From DATGSL01 sp964645585 (GTDB lineage Bacteria; Verrucomicrobiota; Verrucomicrobiia; Opitutales; T3Sed10-336), in the NCBI GenBank assembly GCA_964645585.1, contig CAZYAN010000057.1, positions 1-23,440 of the forward strand: a DNA stretch of 23,440 nucleotides, given 5' to 3'. The translations under genes were made by a program, and so were the position numbers. Under the pieces are notes generated by a model. The model made no database searches. It was not told where the DNA came from and was given only the letters and a program-made list of their open reading frames with translations. Numbering within the stretch: position 1 is the stretch's first letter; the number at the start of each line of letters is the position of its first letter. Positions 1 through 5,996 of the stretch are shown piece after piece.

Positions 1-72
1 TAACCAATAACCGGTTAACCACACTTTCCCCTTGCCTCTAGGGGGAAAACCTGACAAAAACACGGGAGCGAG

Positions 73-86
73 CGCACATATGTGCG
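73..86. promoter_or_regulatory. 14-bp perfect palindrome upstream of the first PEP-CTERM gene
   Basis: CGCACATATGTGCG is a perfect 14-bp palindrome ending 42 bases before the start codon at 129. Such a site could be an operator for a dimeric regulator or form a small hairpin. No regulator is identified. A -10-like TAAAAT lies at 109-114, but no convincing -35 was found at the right distance. Confidence 0.35.
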
Positions 87-128
87 TTTCGCGTGCATGC
101 TACAACCCTAAAATACCTAACCTAGTCC

Positions 129-818
129 ATGGACAACTTATCCCTGATTAAGTCGTTCCTCCTTGCCGCAGCGGCCGGAGGAATTGCTCTCTCGGCTCAG
201 GCCGGGAATACTGTCATGGAGCCGTTCGGACTGCTCTCCGAACAATACACGCTTACCGCCACGGCATCGAGCACCAGTTCGGCGCCAGGGGCAAGTGGAA
301 GCGGGTCGACCGCGGCTTATAACAACCCAAGCACGGCAGGGGCCATTGTCGCCTCATTTACGCCAGGCACGACTCCAATCAACTATTCGCCTGCCGCGGG
401 CGTTGATTACGGTGGCGGAGAATTCTCCACCGGCTTAAGTCATGCTGCCACGAATGGGACCGGCCTCTATCGGATATTCTTCACGATGCCGACACACAAT
501 CACACGATCTCGGGCGGACCGATGATCTTCACGATTGAAAACGATTCGGATAATGTTGAATTCACGATCACCGATCCAAATGATCTCAGTCTGGATAATA
601 CTTGGACGCTGCTCGCAACCGTCCATCTGACGAGCGGGAACACGTACACGGTTTCTTCAACGGCGGGCACCGGTTTCGTCGGCCAGCGACACGGGGGCCT
701 GATGTTCGAGCCCATCCGGAACCAAGCACCTACGCCGCGATCTTCGGCGGGCAGGCTTTGGTTGGCGCGTTTGTCTATCGCCGCCGAAAGCACGGAACGA
801 ACTGATTCCTGTTTCTGA
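129..818 (+). CDS. PEP-CTERM sorting domain protein, frameshifted before its C-terminal tail
   Basis: This is a secreted protein of unknown function. The N-terminus MDNLSLIKSFLLAAAAGG...SAQA is a signal peptide of about 25 residues, similar to those of the next two genes, which supports the start at 129. The middle is Thr/Ser/Gly-rich with no domain I recognise. The open frame runs to 818 and ends in unrelated residues. The expected tail PEPSTYAAIFGG...AFVYRRR is present in another frame, from 716 to the stop at 803-805. One extra C in the run at 716-717 (ATC CCG GAA CCA) would join them and give a product ending at 805. The tail would direct exosortase-dependent sorting in the envelope. As read, the protein lacks it, so the gene is either broken or carries a sequence error. 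No Shine-Dalgarno sequence is visible. Confidence 0.75.
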   Translation: MDNLSLIKSFLLAAAAGGIALSAQAGNTVMEPFGLLSEQYTLTATASSTSSAPGASGSGSTAAYNNPSTAGAIVASFTPGTTPINYSPAAGVDYGGGEFSTGLSHAATNGTGLYRIFFTMPTHNHTISGGPMIFTIENDSDNVEFTITDPNDLSLDNTWTLLATVHLTSGNTYTVSSTAGTGFVGQRHGGLMFEPIRNQAPTPRSSAGRLWLARLSIAAESTERTDSCF

Positions 819-1130
819 TTTGTTACAGTAAAGGCATCACAAAAAAGGCAGGGGATCCAATCCCCTGCCTTTTTTATATTATTAACTAATGCCCTGGTCC
901 CAAAACACCATTCCATCAGGCCGAACCTGATTCCTTAGGGTCGCCCGCAGGGATGTTTCTGCCCAAAATCACTATCTAACCTGATCTGTAATGGCTTCCC
1001 CTCCCAATATTTTCCGAGAAGGCTTCTTTTTTCCTTGCATTCGTTAATGATTCGGATGACAAGAGTGGTTGCGAAACCCGCATTGGCTGTTTCGGAATTC
1101 TCACATAACCCAAAAAATCGAAATCGTTTT
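806..1130. other. Intergenic region between PEP-CTERM genes 1 and 2
   Basis: About 325 bases that hold the terminator at 841-880. The rest has no convincing gene. The motif AACCCAAAAA at 1107-1116 just before the next gene is shared with the leader of the third gene. No clear promoter was seen. Confidence 0.5.
841..880 (+). terminator. Rho-independent terminator after the first PEP-CTERM gene
   Basis: A perfect 15-bp stem (841-855 with 861-875) encloses the loop TCCAA. The stem has A-rich and T-rich outer arms around a GGCAGGGGA core, and more T/A follows. It lies about 36 bases after the restored stop at 805. The symmetric A and T arms mean it could work on both strands. Confidence 0.85.
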
Positions 1131-1961
1131 ATGAAGAACACCTCACTCCTAAAATCTGCCCTTCTCGCGGCTATCGGCGGAAGCGTTGCGCTCTCCGCGA
1201 ACGCACAAGTGATTTTCTCGGACAATTTCCAATCGTATGCCGATGATGCTGCAGCGCAACAAGTTTGGGTTCCTGTCGGGACGAATGCCACTGCCGGCTT
1301 AACACTGACAACTGACGGCAGCAATACTTTTGCGTCGATCTCGCGCCAAGCCAATAACAATGTTTTCACTTGGGCGGGAAACAGCGATCCTAACCTCGTA
1401 CCCGAGGAATTCAGGACCGAAACAGGCTGGTCTTATACACCGACCGATGAGCGACCGCTTGTGTTCACGGTGTCCATCTACGATCCGGGCACGGGAGGTC
1501 TTGCCATTAATACGGCAGGTATTCGCACCGGTGCAAGTCCCCTCTTTGAGATGGGGCTTTACAACGGTGACTTTGGTTCCTACGTCGTACGTACGGTAGG
1601 TATGCATACGCCCGAAGGCTACCGATATTTTCAACCGGGAACAGGGAGTGAAAACATACGGACTGAGGGATGGCATTTGTTCCAAGCGACATTTACATCG
1701 ACCACGACGACTGTCACTCTCGACCTGGGATCGGATGGAACGGTCGATCACACCCTAGTCTACTCCGGAAGTCCAATTGGCCCGTTTTCTGATCTTCGCA
1801 TCGGTGGTCCTGCGGGAGCAGCGACTGGGGGCAGCGCCATCGGCTACGACAACATTCGCCTCGAAGTCATCCCCGAGCCCAGCACCTACGCCGCGATCTT
1901 CGGCGGGCTCGCTCTTCTCGGCGCGTTCGTCTACCGCCGCCGCACGCGGGCCGAAAAATAA
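1131..1961 (+). CDS. PEP-CTERM sorting domain protein, LamG-like
   Basis: This encodes a secreted protein of 276 residues. The frame is open from 1035, but the start at 1131 gives the signal peptide MKNTSLLKSALLAAIGGSVA..SANA, which matches its neighbours, so 1131 is preferred. The middle begins SDNFQSY and has beta-rich segments such as GWHLFQATFTSTTTTVTLDL and GYDNIRLE near the end. These are typical of concanavalin-like/LamG jelly-roll domains in PEP-CTERM proteins, which suggests glycan binding, though this is unproven. The C-terminus has PEPSTYAAIFGG, a hydrophobic stretch and YRRRTRAEK, the exosortase signal. The last 63 bases encoding the tail (1881-1943) are identical to those of the next gene. 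No Shine-Dalgarno sequence is visible. Confidence 0.87.
   Translation: MKNTSLLKSALLAAIGGSVALSANAQVIFSDNFQSYADDAAAQQVWVPVGTNATAGLTLTTDGSNTFASISRQANNNVFTWAGNSDPNLVPEEFRTETGWSYTPTDERPLVFTVSIYDPGTGGLAINTAGIRTGASPLFEMGLYNGDFGSYVVRTVGMHTPEGYRYFQPGTGSENIRTEGWHLFQATFTSTTTTVTLDLGSDGTVDHTLVYSGSPIGPFSDLRIGGPAGAATGGSAIGYDNIRLEVIPEPSTYAAIFGGLALLGAFVYRRRTRAEK
1881..1943 (+). repeat. 63-bp direct repeat encoding the PEP-CTERM tail, copy 1
   Basis: These 63 bases are identical to 2890-2952, and the next 7 bases differ at one position. A diverged copy starts at 725 in the first gene, where the first 28 bases match exactly. The rest of each gene is unrelated, so the identity is local to the tail. Confidence 0.9.
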
Positions 1962-2307
1962 CGCCTGGTTCGTTCCTTCGCTTTCATCTTAAACCGCATG
2001 ATGGCAGGGGATCCGTCCTCTGCGTTCATGCTCTCCAGTCAAAGAATGCCGGACGCTGCTCCACACCGCCTGTTCAAACCCGCTCTCTAAATCGGGAATT
2101 GAAGAAGCCTCGCTTCAGCCTCCAGTCCCCACCCCGGCGCAACAGCATCCCCAAAAACGGCCAACCCCAGTTTGCTCCAGTATCCCATCCTGCAGTCCCA
2201 TCCTCAAAAATGCTTTTTTCTTGCGCTCTTCTAAAATTCCCAGAAAATCACTATTGTAATTGATTTAGCTGACTTCGTTTTCATTTTCTCAACCCAAAAA
2301 CAAACCT
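1962..2307. other. Intergenic region between PEP-CTERM genes 2 and 3
   Basis: About 346 bases with no gene. It begins with a degenerate terminator-like hairpin (1996-2031) and includes a short direct repeat TCCCATCC at 2183 and 2197. It ends with the leader motif AACCCAAAAA at 2291-2300. No promoter could be assigned with confidence. Confidence 0.5.
1996..2031 (+). terminator. Degenerate terminator-like hairpin after PEP-CTERM gene 2
   Basis: The core stem GCAGGGGA/TCCTCTGC (2004-2011 with 2016-2023, one G-T pair) has loop TCCG, and the outer arms GCATGA/TCATGC can pair across a small internal mismatch. It shares GGCAGGGGATCC with the terminator of the first gene but has no T-tract, so termination would be weak. 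Confidence 0.4.
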
Positions 2308-2970
2308 ATGAAAAGCACGTTACTCCTCAAATCGATCCTTCTTACGGCTGCCGTTTACGGTGCCTCGCTGCCAGTGCAAGCGAGTCACACAACGCTAACC
2401 CCTGAATACCTCCTCCTGCACAGCAGGGTTGATAGCGACGGGGACCCTGGTACCGCCAGCCCTTATTTTATCAGCAGTGATCCGTATAACAATACATCGG
2501 CATTCAGCCCGGTCGGTGGAAATGGACCTGGGGGAGGAAGTTTCTTCACCAGTTCACATTTCGACATTGTCGGCGTCAGATCGGCCGCGTTCGTTCTGGA
2601 TGCGGACACCTTGGGAGTGACGCTCGCTGGCCTTTACGACCTCGACATAACATGGGGAACTCAAACCAATCTCCGGATTGCCCGTGTTGAGGTTACCGAT
2701 GCCACCGGTACGACGACGCTGCTCGTCGACCAAGGAGCGACGGCCAACGAGTGGGTGAATCTTGGCTTATTTACCTTTTCGGGTGCTGTCGGTGAAGAAG
2801 TTCGCATCTGGAACGACGGCGTTGAAGGCGCCAGTCTGAGTGGAAACATTCAGTTCGATAGCATCCAGCTAACACAAGTCCCCGAACCGAGCACCTACGC
2901 CGCGATCTTCGGCGGGCTCGCTCTTCTCGGCGCGTTCGTCTACCGCCGCCGCGCGCGGGCGACGAAATAA
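2308..2970 (+). CDS. PEP-CTERM sorting domain protein
   Basis: This encodes a secreted protein of 220 residues. The signal peptide MKSTLLLKSILLTAAVYGAS..VQA is followed by a beta-rich domain with no family I can name. That domain includes GLYDLDITWGTQTNLRIARV and ends with NIQFDSIQLTQ just before the tail. The C-terminus VPEPSTYAAIFGG, a hydrophobic segment and YRRRARATK form the exosortase sorting signal. It is the third tandem gene of the cluster, with its own terminator, so each gene is probably its own unit. There is no Shine-Dalgarno sequence; AACCCAAAAA lies 7 bases before the ATG. Confidence 0.88.
   Translation: MKSTLLLKSILLTAAVYGASLPVQASHTTLTPEYLLLHSRVDSDGDPGTASPYFISSDPYNNTSAFSPVGGNGPGGGSFFTSSHFDIVGVRSAAFVLDADTLGVTLAGLYDLDITWGTQTNLRIARVEVTDATGTTTLLVDQGATANEWVNLGLFTFSGAVGEEVRIWNDGVEGASLSGNIQFDSIQLTQVPEPSTYAAIFGGLALLGAFVYRRRARATK
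2890..2952 (+). repeat. 63-bp direct repeat encoding the PEP-CTERM tail, copy 2
   Basis: Identical over 63 bases to 1881-1943. It encodes the segment from Ser-Thr-Tyr through Tyr-Arg-Arg-Arg of the sorting signal. Confidence 0.9.
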
Positions 2971-2994
2971 ATCACGTTTCTTTTGCGTCCCACC

Positions 2995-3029
2995 AAGAGG
3001 CAGAGGGTTCGCCCTCTGCCTCTTTTTTT
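2995..3029 (+). terminator. Rho-independent terminator after PEP-CTERM gene 3
   Basis: A perfect 13-bp stem (2995-3007 with 3012-3024) closes a TTCG tetraloop and runs into a T-tract to 3029. It lies 24 bases after the stop codon. The GGCAGAGGG core is related to the hairpins after genes 1 and 2. Confidence 0.88.
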
Positions 3030-3120
3030 GTGCGAACCTGCCACCGGTGAAGGCGAAGTCGTCCGCAAGGCCCGTTGCCAGTTGTTCCCCCCCCGCCAGC
3101 ACATCCAGCACCCTCTGCCC

Positions 3121-3155
3121 TCCGATCTCCGACTTCCGACCTCCGATCTCCGGCC
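3121..3155. repeat. Heptanucleotide tandem repeat (TCCGAYY)
   Basis: Five successive 7-base units, TCCGATC, TCCGACT, TCCGACC, TCCGATC and TCCGGCC, end two bases before the stop codon of the DUF4254 gene on the minus strand. The period is exact and the changes are mostly transitions. It lies in the 3' flank between the terminator at 3029 and that gene. Confidence 0.8.
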
Positions 3156-3157
3156 TC

Positions 3158-3751
3158 CTACTTGCGGTACAACTGCGGATTCAGCGCCGGGTCGTTGTAC
3201 ATCTTGAACTGATAATAAACCGCAAACGTCCGGCGGCCCGCGCGAACTTCCTCCAAAAGCTCATCCAGACATTGAGCGAGGTCCGCGCGCTGACGGATGA
3301 TGCGCGCCAGCTTCTCACCGCATTTTTGACGGTGCTCCTCCGAAGCATCCTCACGCTCCGTCTCCTCCCGCATGTGATACTCCTTCAAGGAAAGGATCGA
3401 CAGGCGGTCGATGATCATCCCCGGCGTTTCCGAGTTGCGGGGCACCCCGGAATCCGAGTCCGCCGGCCGCAGTTCCTCGACCAGCGCCTTGTCCATCTCC
3501 TCGATGAAATTATTCCGCTCCTGGTTGAAACGGTCGATCGCCCGCTTCGCCCGGTAGATTCGTGCGTGGCCGACGTCGTCGCGACGCGCGACATCCTCCT
3601 CGTGCCACAACTGGAAATTGCGGAGGTGGTTCTCCTCAACCAGCCGATTGAATGCCTCCCCGGAAGCGGCGGGCGGCGTTTCGTGCCAGCGGGCCGTCAG
3701 ATCGGAATGGAGGGCGACAATTGCGGAACTGCTCAAGTTCGACGTGATCAT
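3158..3751 (-). CDS. DUF4254 domain-containing protein
   Basis: This encodes a soluble protein of 197 residues with no signal peptide. I recognise DUF4254 from conserved blocks: LWHEEDVAR (48-56), AKRAIDRFNQERNNFIEEMD (68-87), NSETPGMIIDRLSILSLK (106-123) followed by YHM, and a C-terminal YYQFKMYNDPALNPQLYR (179-196). The biochemical role is unknown. Members are often found beside family 9 glycosyltransferases, as here, where the divergent neighbour starts 48 bases away. That points to lipopolysaccharide or surface-glycan synthesis by association only. The start at 3751 is the first in frame; the short shared upstream region may hold divergent promoters. The conserved blocks appear complete. 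Confidence 0.88.
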   Translation of the reverse strand: MITSNLSSSAIVALHSDLTARWHETPPAASGEAFNRLVEENHLRNFQLWHEEDVARRDDVGHARIYRAKRAIDRFNQERNNFIEEMDKALVEELRPADSDSGVPRNSETPGMIIDRLSILSLKEYHMREETEREDASEEHRQKCGEKLARIIRQRADLAQCLDELLEEVRAGRRTFAVYYQFKMYNDPALNPQLYRK

Positions 3752-3799
3752 GAACTTTTTGTTGCCCGAACCGCGCGGCGAAGCAAGCCTTCGTTCATC

Positions 3800-4792
3800 A
3801 TGCCGACTTCCGCGCCAGAAACCGCCGGATCAACCGGTCCGCGAAGCCTTCTGATTATCAAACCGTCGTCTCTGGGCGATATTGTTCACGGACTTCAAGT
3901 TGTGCAATCGGTCAAGCGCCAGCTGCCGCACTGCCGCGTCACCTGGGTGGCTCGCGACCGCTTCGCGCTCCTCCCGGAAGCAGCCCCGTTTGTCGACGAG
4001 GTCATTCCTTTCCGGCGGCGAGGAGGTTGGCGTGCGATGATCGAGCTGCTCCAGACGCTCCGCGCACGCCGCTTCGACGCGGTCTGGGACATGCAGGGAC
4101 TCTTCCGGTCCGGCGTAATGGCCCTCGCCGCCCGCGCCCCGGAGAAATGGGGCCGCCGCGACGCCCGCGAGGGCGCCGGACTGTTCGTCAATCGCCGCGC
4201 CGACCTTCCATCAGGCCCTGGGCCGCATCACGCGATCGAGATCCTCCAGGGCTTTCCCCGCGCGATCGGCCTCGATGGCACCATCGAATTCCCCCTCGAA
4301 TTGAAACGTGCGAAAACCTTTTCCTGGGAAACATTTTTCGAAGGCGATCCCGCCAAGCGTTTCGTTATTTTCACGGACAGCCGCGGCGTCGAAAAGGAGT
4401 GGCGGCGATTCGACGATCTCACCCATTTGATCTGGCGGAAAATTCCGGACAGCCGGGTCGCCTGGTGCGCCGGTCAGCGCACCGAACCGAGCGGCGACAT
4501 TCCCGCCGATCGCTTCCTCAATCTGACCGGGTGCCCGCTCGATGAAATGATCGAACTGGTCCGCCAGCCATCGGTGTTCATTGGAAACGACAGCGGCCCA
4601 ATGCATCTCTCGGCCGCGTTCGGCAACCGGGTCGTCGCGATCTTCGGGCCCACTTCGCCGCGTCGCTTCGGCCCTTGGCCCCCCGGCGCCGCCCGCACGC
4701 GATGTGTCGTCGCGCCGAACGGCCGCCTCGCGGATTTGCAGCCGGAAACAGTCCTCGAGGCCTTGCAGGAGTTTTCCAGCAAACGCGAGTAG
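3800..4792 (+). CDS. Glycosyltransferase family 9 (heptosyltransferase-like)
   Basis: This encodes 330 residues. The N-terminal motif LLIIKPSSLGDIVHGL (17-32) matches the KxSSxGDxxH signature of WaaC/WaaF-type heptosyltransferases. The C-terminal nucleotide-sugar site is visible as NLTGCPLDEMIELV, then FIGNDSGPMHLSAAFG (260-275) and AIFGPTSPRRFGP (280-292), with Asp264 in the GNDSGP motif. It likely transfers a heptose or similar sugar to lipid A-core or another glycan on the cytoplasmic face. The frame is open far upstream (to 3047), but that extension runs antisense to the DUF4254 gene. The ATG at 3800, just before the family's N-terminus, is preferred. Heptosyltransferase I-like is the best guess, but the exact acceptor cannot be told from sequence. 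Confidence 0.9.
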   Translation: MPTSAPETAGSTGPRSLLIIKPSSLGDIVHGLQVVQSVKRQLPHCRVTWVARDRFALLPEAAPFVDEVIPFRRRGGWRAMIELLQTLRARRFDAVWDMQGLFRSGVMALAARAPEKWGRRDAREGAGLFVNRRADLPSGPGPHHAIEILQGFPRAIGLDGTIEFPLELKRAKTFSWETFFEGDPAKRFVIFTDSRGVEKEWRRFDDLTHLIWRKIPDSRVAWCAGQRTEPSGDIPADRFLNLTGCPLDEMIELVRQPSVFIGNDSGPMHLSAAFGNRVVAIFGPTSPRRFGPWPPGAARTRCVVAPNGRLADLQPETVLEALQEFSSKRE

Positions 4793-4841
4793 TGGCTGCG
4801 GTTATACCCGTGCGGCTTCGCTCTATTCGCAGCCGCTTTTT
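4791..4841 (+). terminator. Probable terminator of the glycosyltransferase gene
   Basis: GGCTGCG (4794-4800) pairs with CGCAGCC (4828-4834). The stem extends outward by a G-T, a G-C and an A-T pair, and TTTTT follows directly. The loop is long (27 bases) and partly GC-rich. The stem begins at the stop codon. Confidence 0.5.
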
Positions 4842-5290
4842 CAAGCCTTCCGTCTTCCAGTGAGAGCGGTTGACAGGCGCTAAAAACTCGCCTAGTTTTG
4901 GTAGGTATATTTTCTTAAACGAATCATCAGGATGATAGCGTGCGACCGAATGTTGCCGTGCTGGAAAAAGGCCGGCGTATTCCCTTTCCGCGGAACGCCT
5001 TATTTGGCCGGTTTCGCTGCTTGATCCTGATTCGTACCCGGCACCCCCGGCAGGAGCACAAGAGCGGGGCCGGCAAAAGAAACTATGGCACAGGGACCGT
5101 GAGTGAGTCCGAATCCGAACGTACTCCAGTCCAGACGAAACCCGTTCCGCTCCCGGCGTTCAAATCCCGCAGGCCGCCCGCGATGAGAATTGGCGGCACC
5201 CAGCGAAACAAGCTGATACTCAGCGTAAACTCCATCCGACATCGACCAATTACCAAGTAATGTTCGATTAAACCTTAAAAATCACCAGTT
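4842..5290. other. Unassigned region upstream of the Rnk-like gene
   Basis: About 450 bases without a convincing gene. Open frames at 4940-5260 (plus, GTG start) and 5000-5242 (minus) give proteins I do not recognise, and their composition does not argue for coding. A candidate promoter sits at 4870-4898. If used for the gene at 5291, it would make a leader of nearly 400 bases. Confidence 0.45.
4870..4898 (+). promoter_or_regulatory. Candidate sigma-70 promoter
   Basis: TTGACA (4870-4875) is a perfect -35 box, followed after 17 bases by TAGTTT (4893-4898), a weak -10. An inverted repeat AAAACT/AGTTTT (4883-4888 and 4894-4899) overlaps the -10 and could be an operator. It would drive the Rnk-like gene or an unannotated RNA. 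Confidence 0.35.
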
Positions 5291-5713
5291 ATGAAACCAA
5301 TTTACGTATCCAAAGAAGACTACGAGCGCCTTTCCAAGATCATCCGGGAATTCACCCAGGACAATGGCAAGGCCCCCGAGATCATCCGTAAGCTTAGGGA
5401 TGAGCTCGAACGCGCAACCGTCGTCGAAACCGCCGAGTTTCGGCCGAACGTCGTCGGGCTGCGCTCACGGGTCAAGCTTCGGGACCTGCAAACCGACGAG
5501 ATCGAGGAGTGGGTTCTGACCCTGCCAGAGCAGGCGAATTCCGATCAGCAAAGACTCTCCGTCCTCGCGCCGGTCGGCACCGCCATTCTCGGTTATACCG
5601 AAGGCGACGAAATCGAATGGGAAACACCGGGCGGTGTCCGCAAGCTCAAGATCGAGCAAGTGGAACCAGCCGGCCCGCTCGAAATCGACCCGCTTCGTTC
5701 GCTCTACGGCTGA
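5291..5713 (+). CDS. Rnk/GreA-type transcription elongation factor family protein
   Basis: This encodes 140 residues, the usual length for the Rnk group (regulator of nucleoside diphosphate kinase), which is related to GreA/GreB. The N-terminal 45 residues (YVSKEDYERLSKIIREF...) form a short helical region. The C-terminal GreA/GreB-like FKBP-fold domain (about 53-125) carries VGLRSRVKLRDL, SVLAPVGTAILGYTEGDEIEW and TPGG. Rnk proteins bind RNA polymerase through this domain but lack the long acidic coiled coil needed for transcript cleavage. It probably acts in the cytoplasm as an RNA polymerase-binding modulator. It is a single-gene unit between a long leader and a strong terminator. No Shine-Dalgarno sequence precedes the ATG. 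Confidence 0.85.
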   Translation: MKPIYVSKEDYERLSKIIREFTQDNGKAPEIIRKLRDELERATVVETAEFRPNVVGLRSRVKLRDLQTDEIEEWVLTLPEQANSDQQRLSVLAPVGTAILGYTEGDEIEWETPGGVRKLKIEQVEPAGPLEIDPLRSLYG

Positions 5714-5772
5714 GCCAGCCCCCGCCACTTGCACGCGGAGGAAGAGCGAGGACATCGCTGTTTCCTTTTTTC

Positions 5773-5811
5773 AAAAGCGAGGGACGCTCCAAGCGTTCCC
5801 TCGCTTTTTTT
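5773..5811 (+). terminator. Rho-independent terminator after the Rnk-like gene
   Basis: AAAAGCGAGGGA plus CGCT (5773-5788) pairs with AGCG, one bulged T and TCCCTCGCTTTT (5792-5808). The loop is CCA, and the T-tract runs to 5811. It lies 60 bases after the stop. Confidence 0.85.
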
Positions 5812-5907
5812 ATAACCCTTTGATCGATGGGGTTTCGCCCGCTGGATGCTCGCGATCCGGTCGCTCGCTTCGTTCTCATTCCCTTCTTCATCCATTAACT
5901 ACACTTC

Positions 5908-5921
5908 TTGACATATATCAA
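5908..5921 (+). promoter_or_regulatory. FNR/NNR-type box upstream of the NirK-like gene
   Basis: TTGAC-ATAT-ATCAA fits the FNR/Dnr/NnrR consensus (TTGAY-N4-RTCAA). Its centre, 5914.5, is about 41.5 bases before a start site predicted from the TAAACT -10 box at 5944-5949. That is the class II activator position. It implies induction by low oxygen or nitric oxide through a Crp/Fnr-family regulator not present in the window. A second inverted repeat, GATTAG-N5-CTAATC (5925-5941), lies between the box and the -10. Confidence 0.72.
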
Positions 5922-5943
5922 AGCGATTAGCTGTCCTAATCAG

Positions 5944-5949
5944 TAAACT
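5944..5949 (+). promoter_or_regulatory. Predicted -10 box of the nirK-like promoter
   Basis: TAAACT matches TATAAT at four of six positions. It sits at the spacing expected for an FNR-activated class II promoter relative to the box at 5908-5921. The leader would be about 40 bases. Confidence 0.5.
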
Positions 5950-5981
5950 GCTGACGTTCCAGTTGAGATCAGAATCACCTC

Positions 5982-5987
5982 AAAGGA
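5982..5987 (+). promoter_or_regulatory. Ribosome binding site of the nirK-like gene
   Basis: AAAGGA lies 9 bases before the ATG at 5997. It is one of the few clear Shine-Dalgarno sequences in the window and fixes this start. Confidence 0.65.
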
Positions 5988-5996
5988 AACGTCACA

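Noticed and set aside
25..48. TTTCCCC/GGGGAAA hairpin at the window start as a terminator
   Set aside because: The arms are in the wrong order for a T-tract on either strand, and no upstream gene is visible.
716..718. Programmed frameshift in PEP-CTERM gene 1
   Set aside because: There is no slippery heptamer; the site is a short C run, and the sister genes are in frame.
3121..3155. CRISPR array
   Set aside because: The units are contiguous 7-mers with no spacers; no cas gene is present.
3047..3799. Upstream extension of the glycosyltransferase frame
   Set aside because: The added 251 residues run antisense to the DUF4254 gene, and the family's N-terminal motif begins just after 3800.
4940..5260. 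Possible small genes on both strands (4940-5260 plus, 5000-5242 minus)
   Set aside because: They overlap each other, have no recognisable product or ribosome binding site, and do not show GC-rich third positions.
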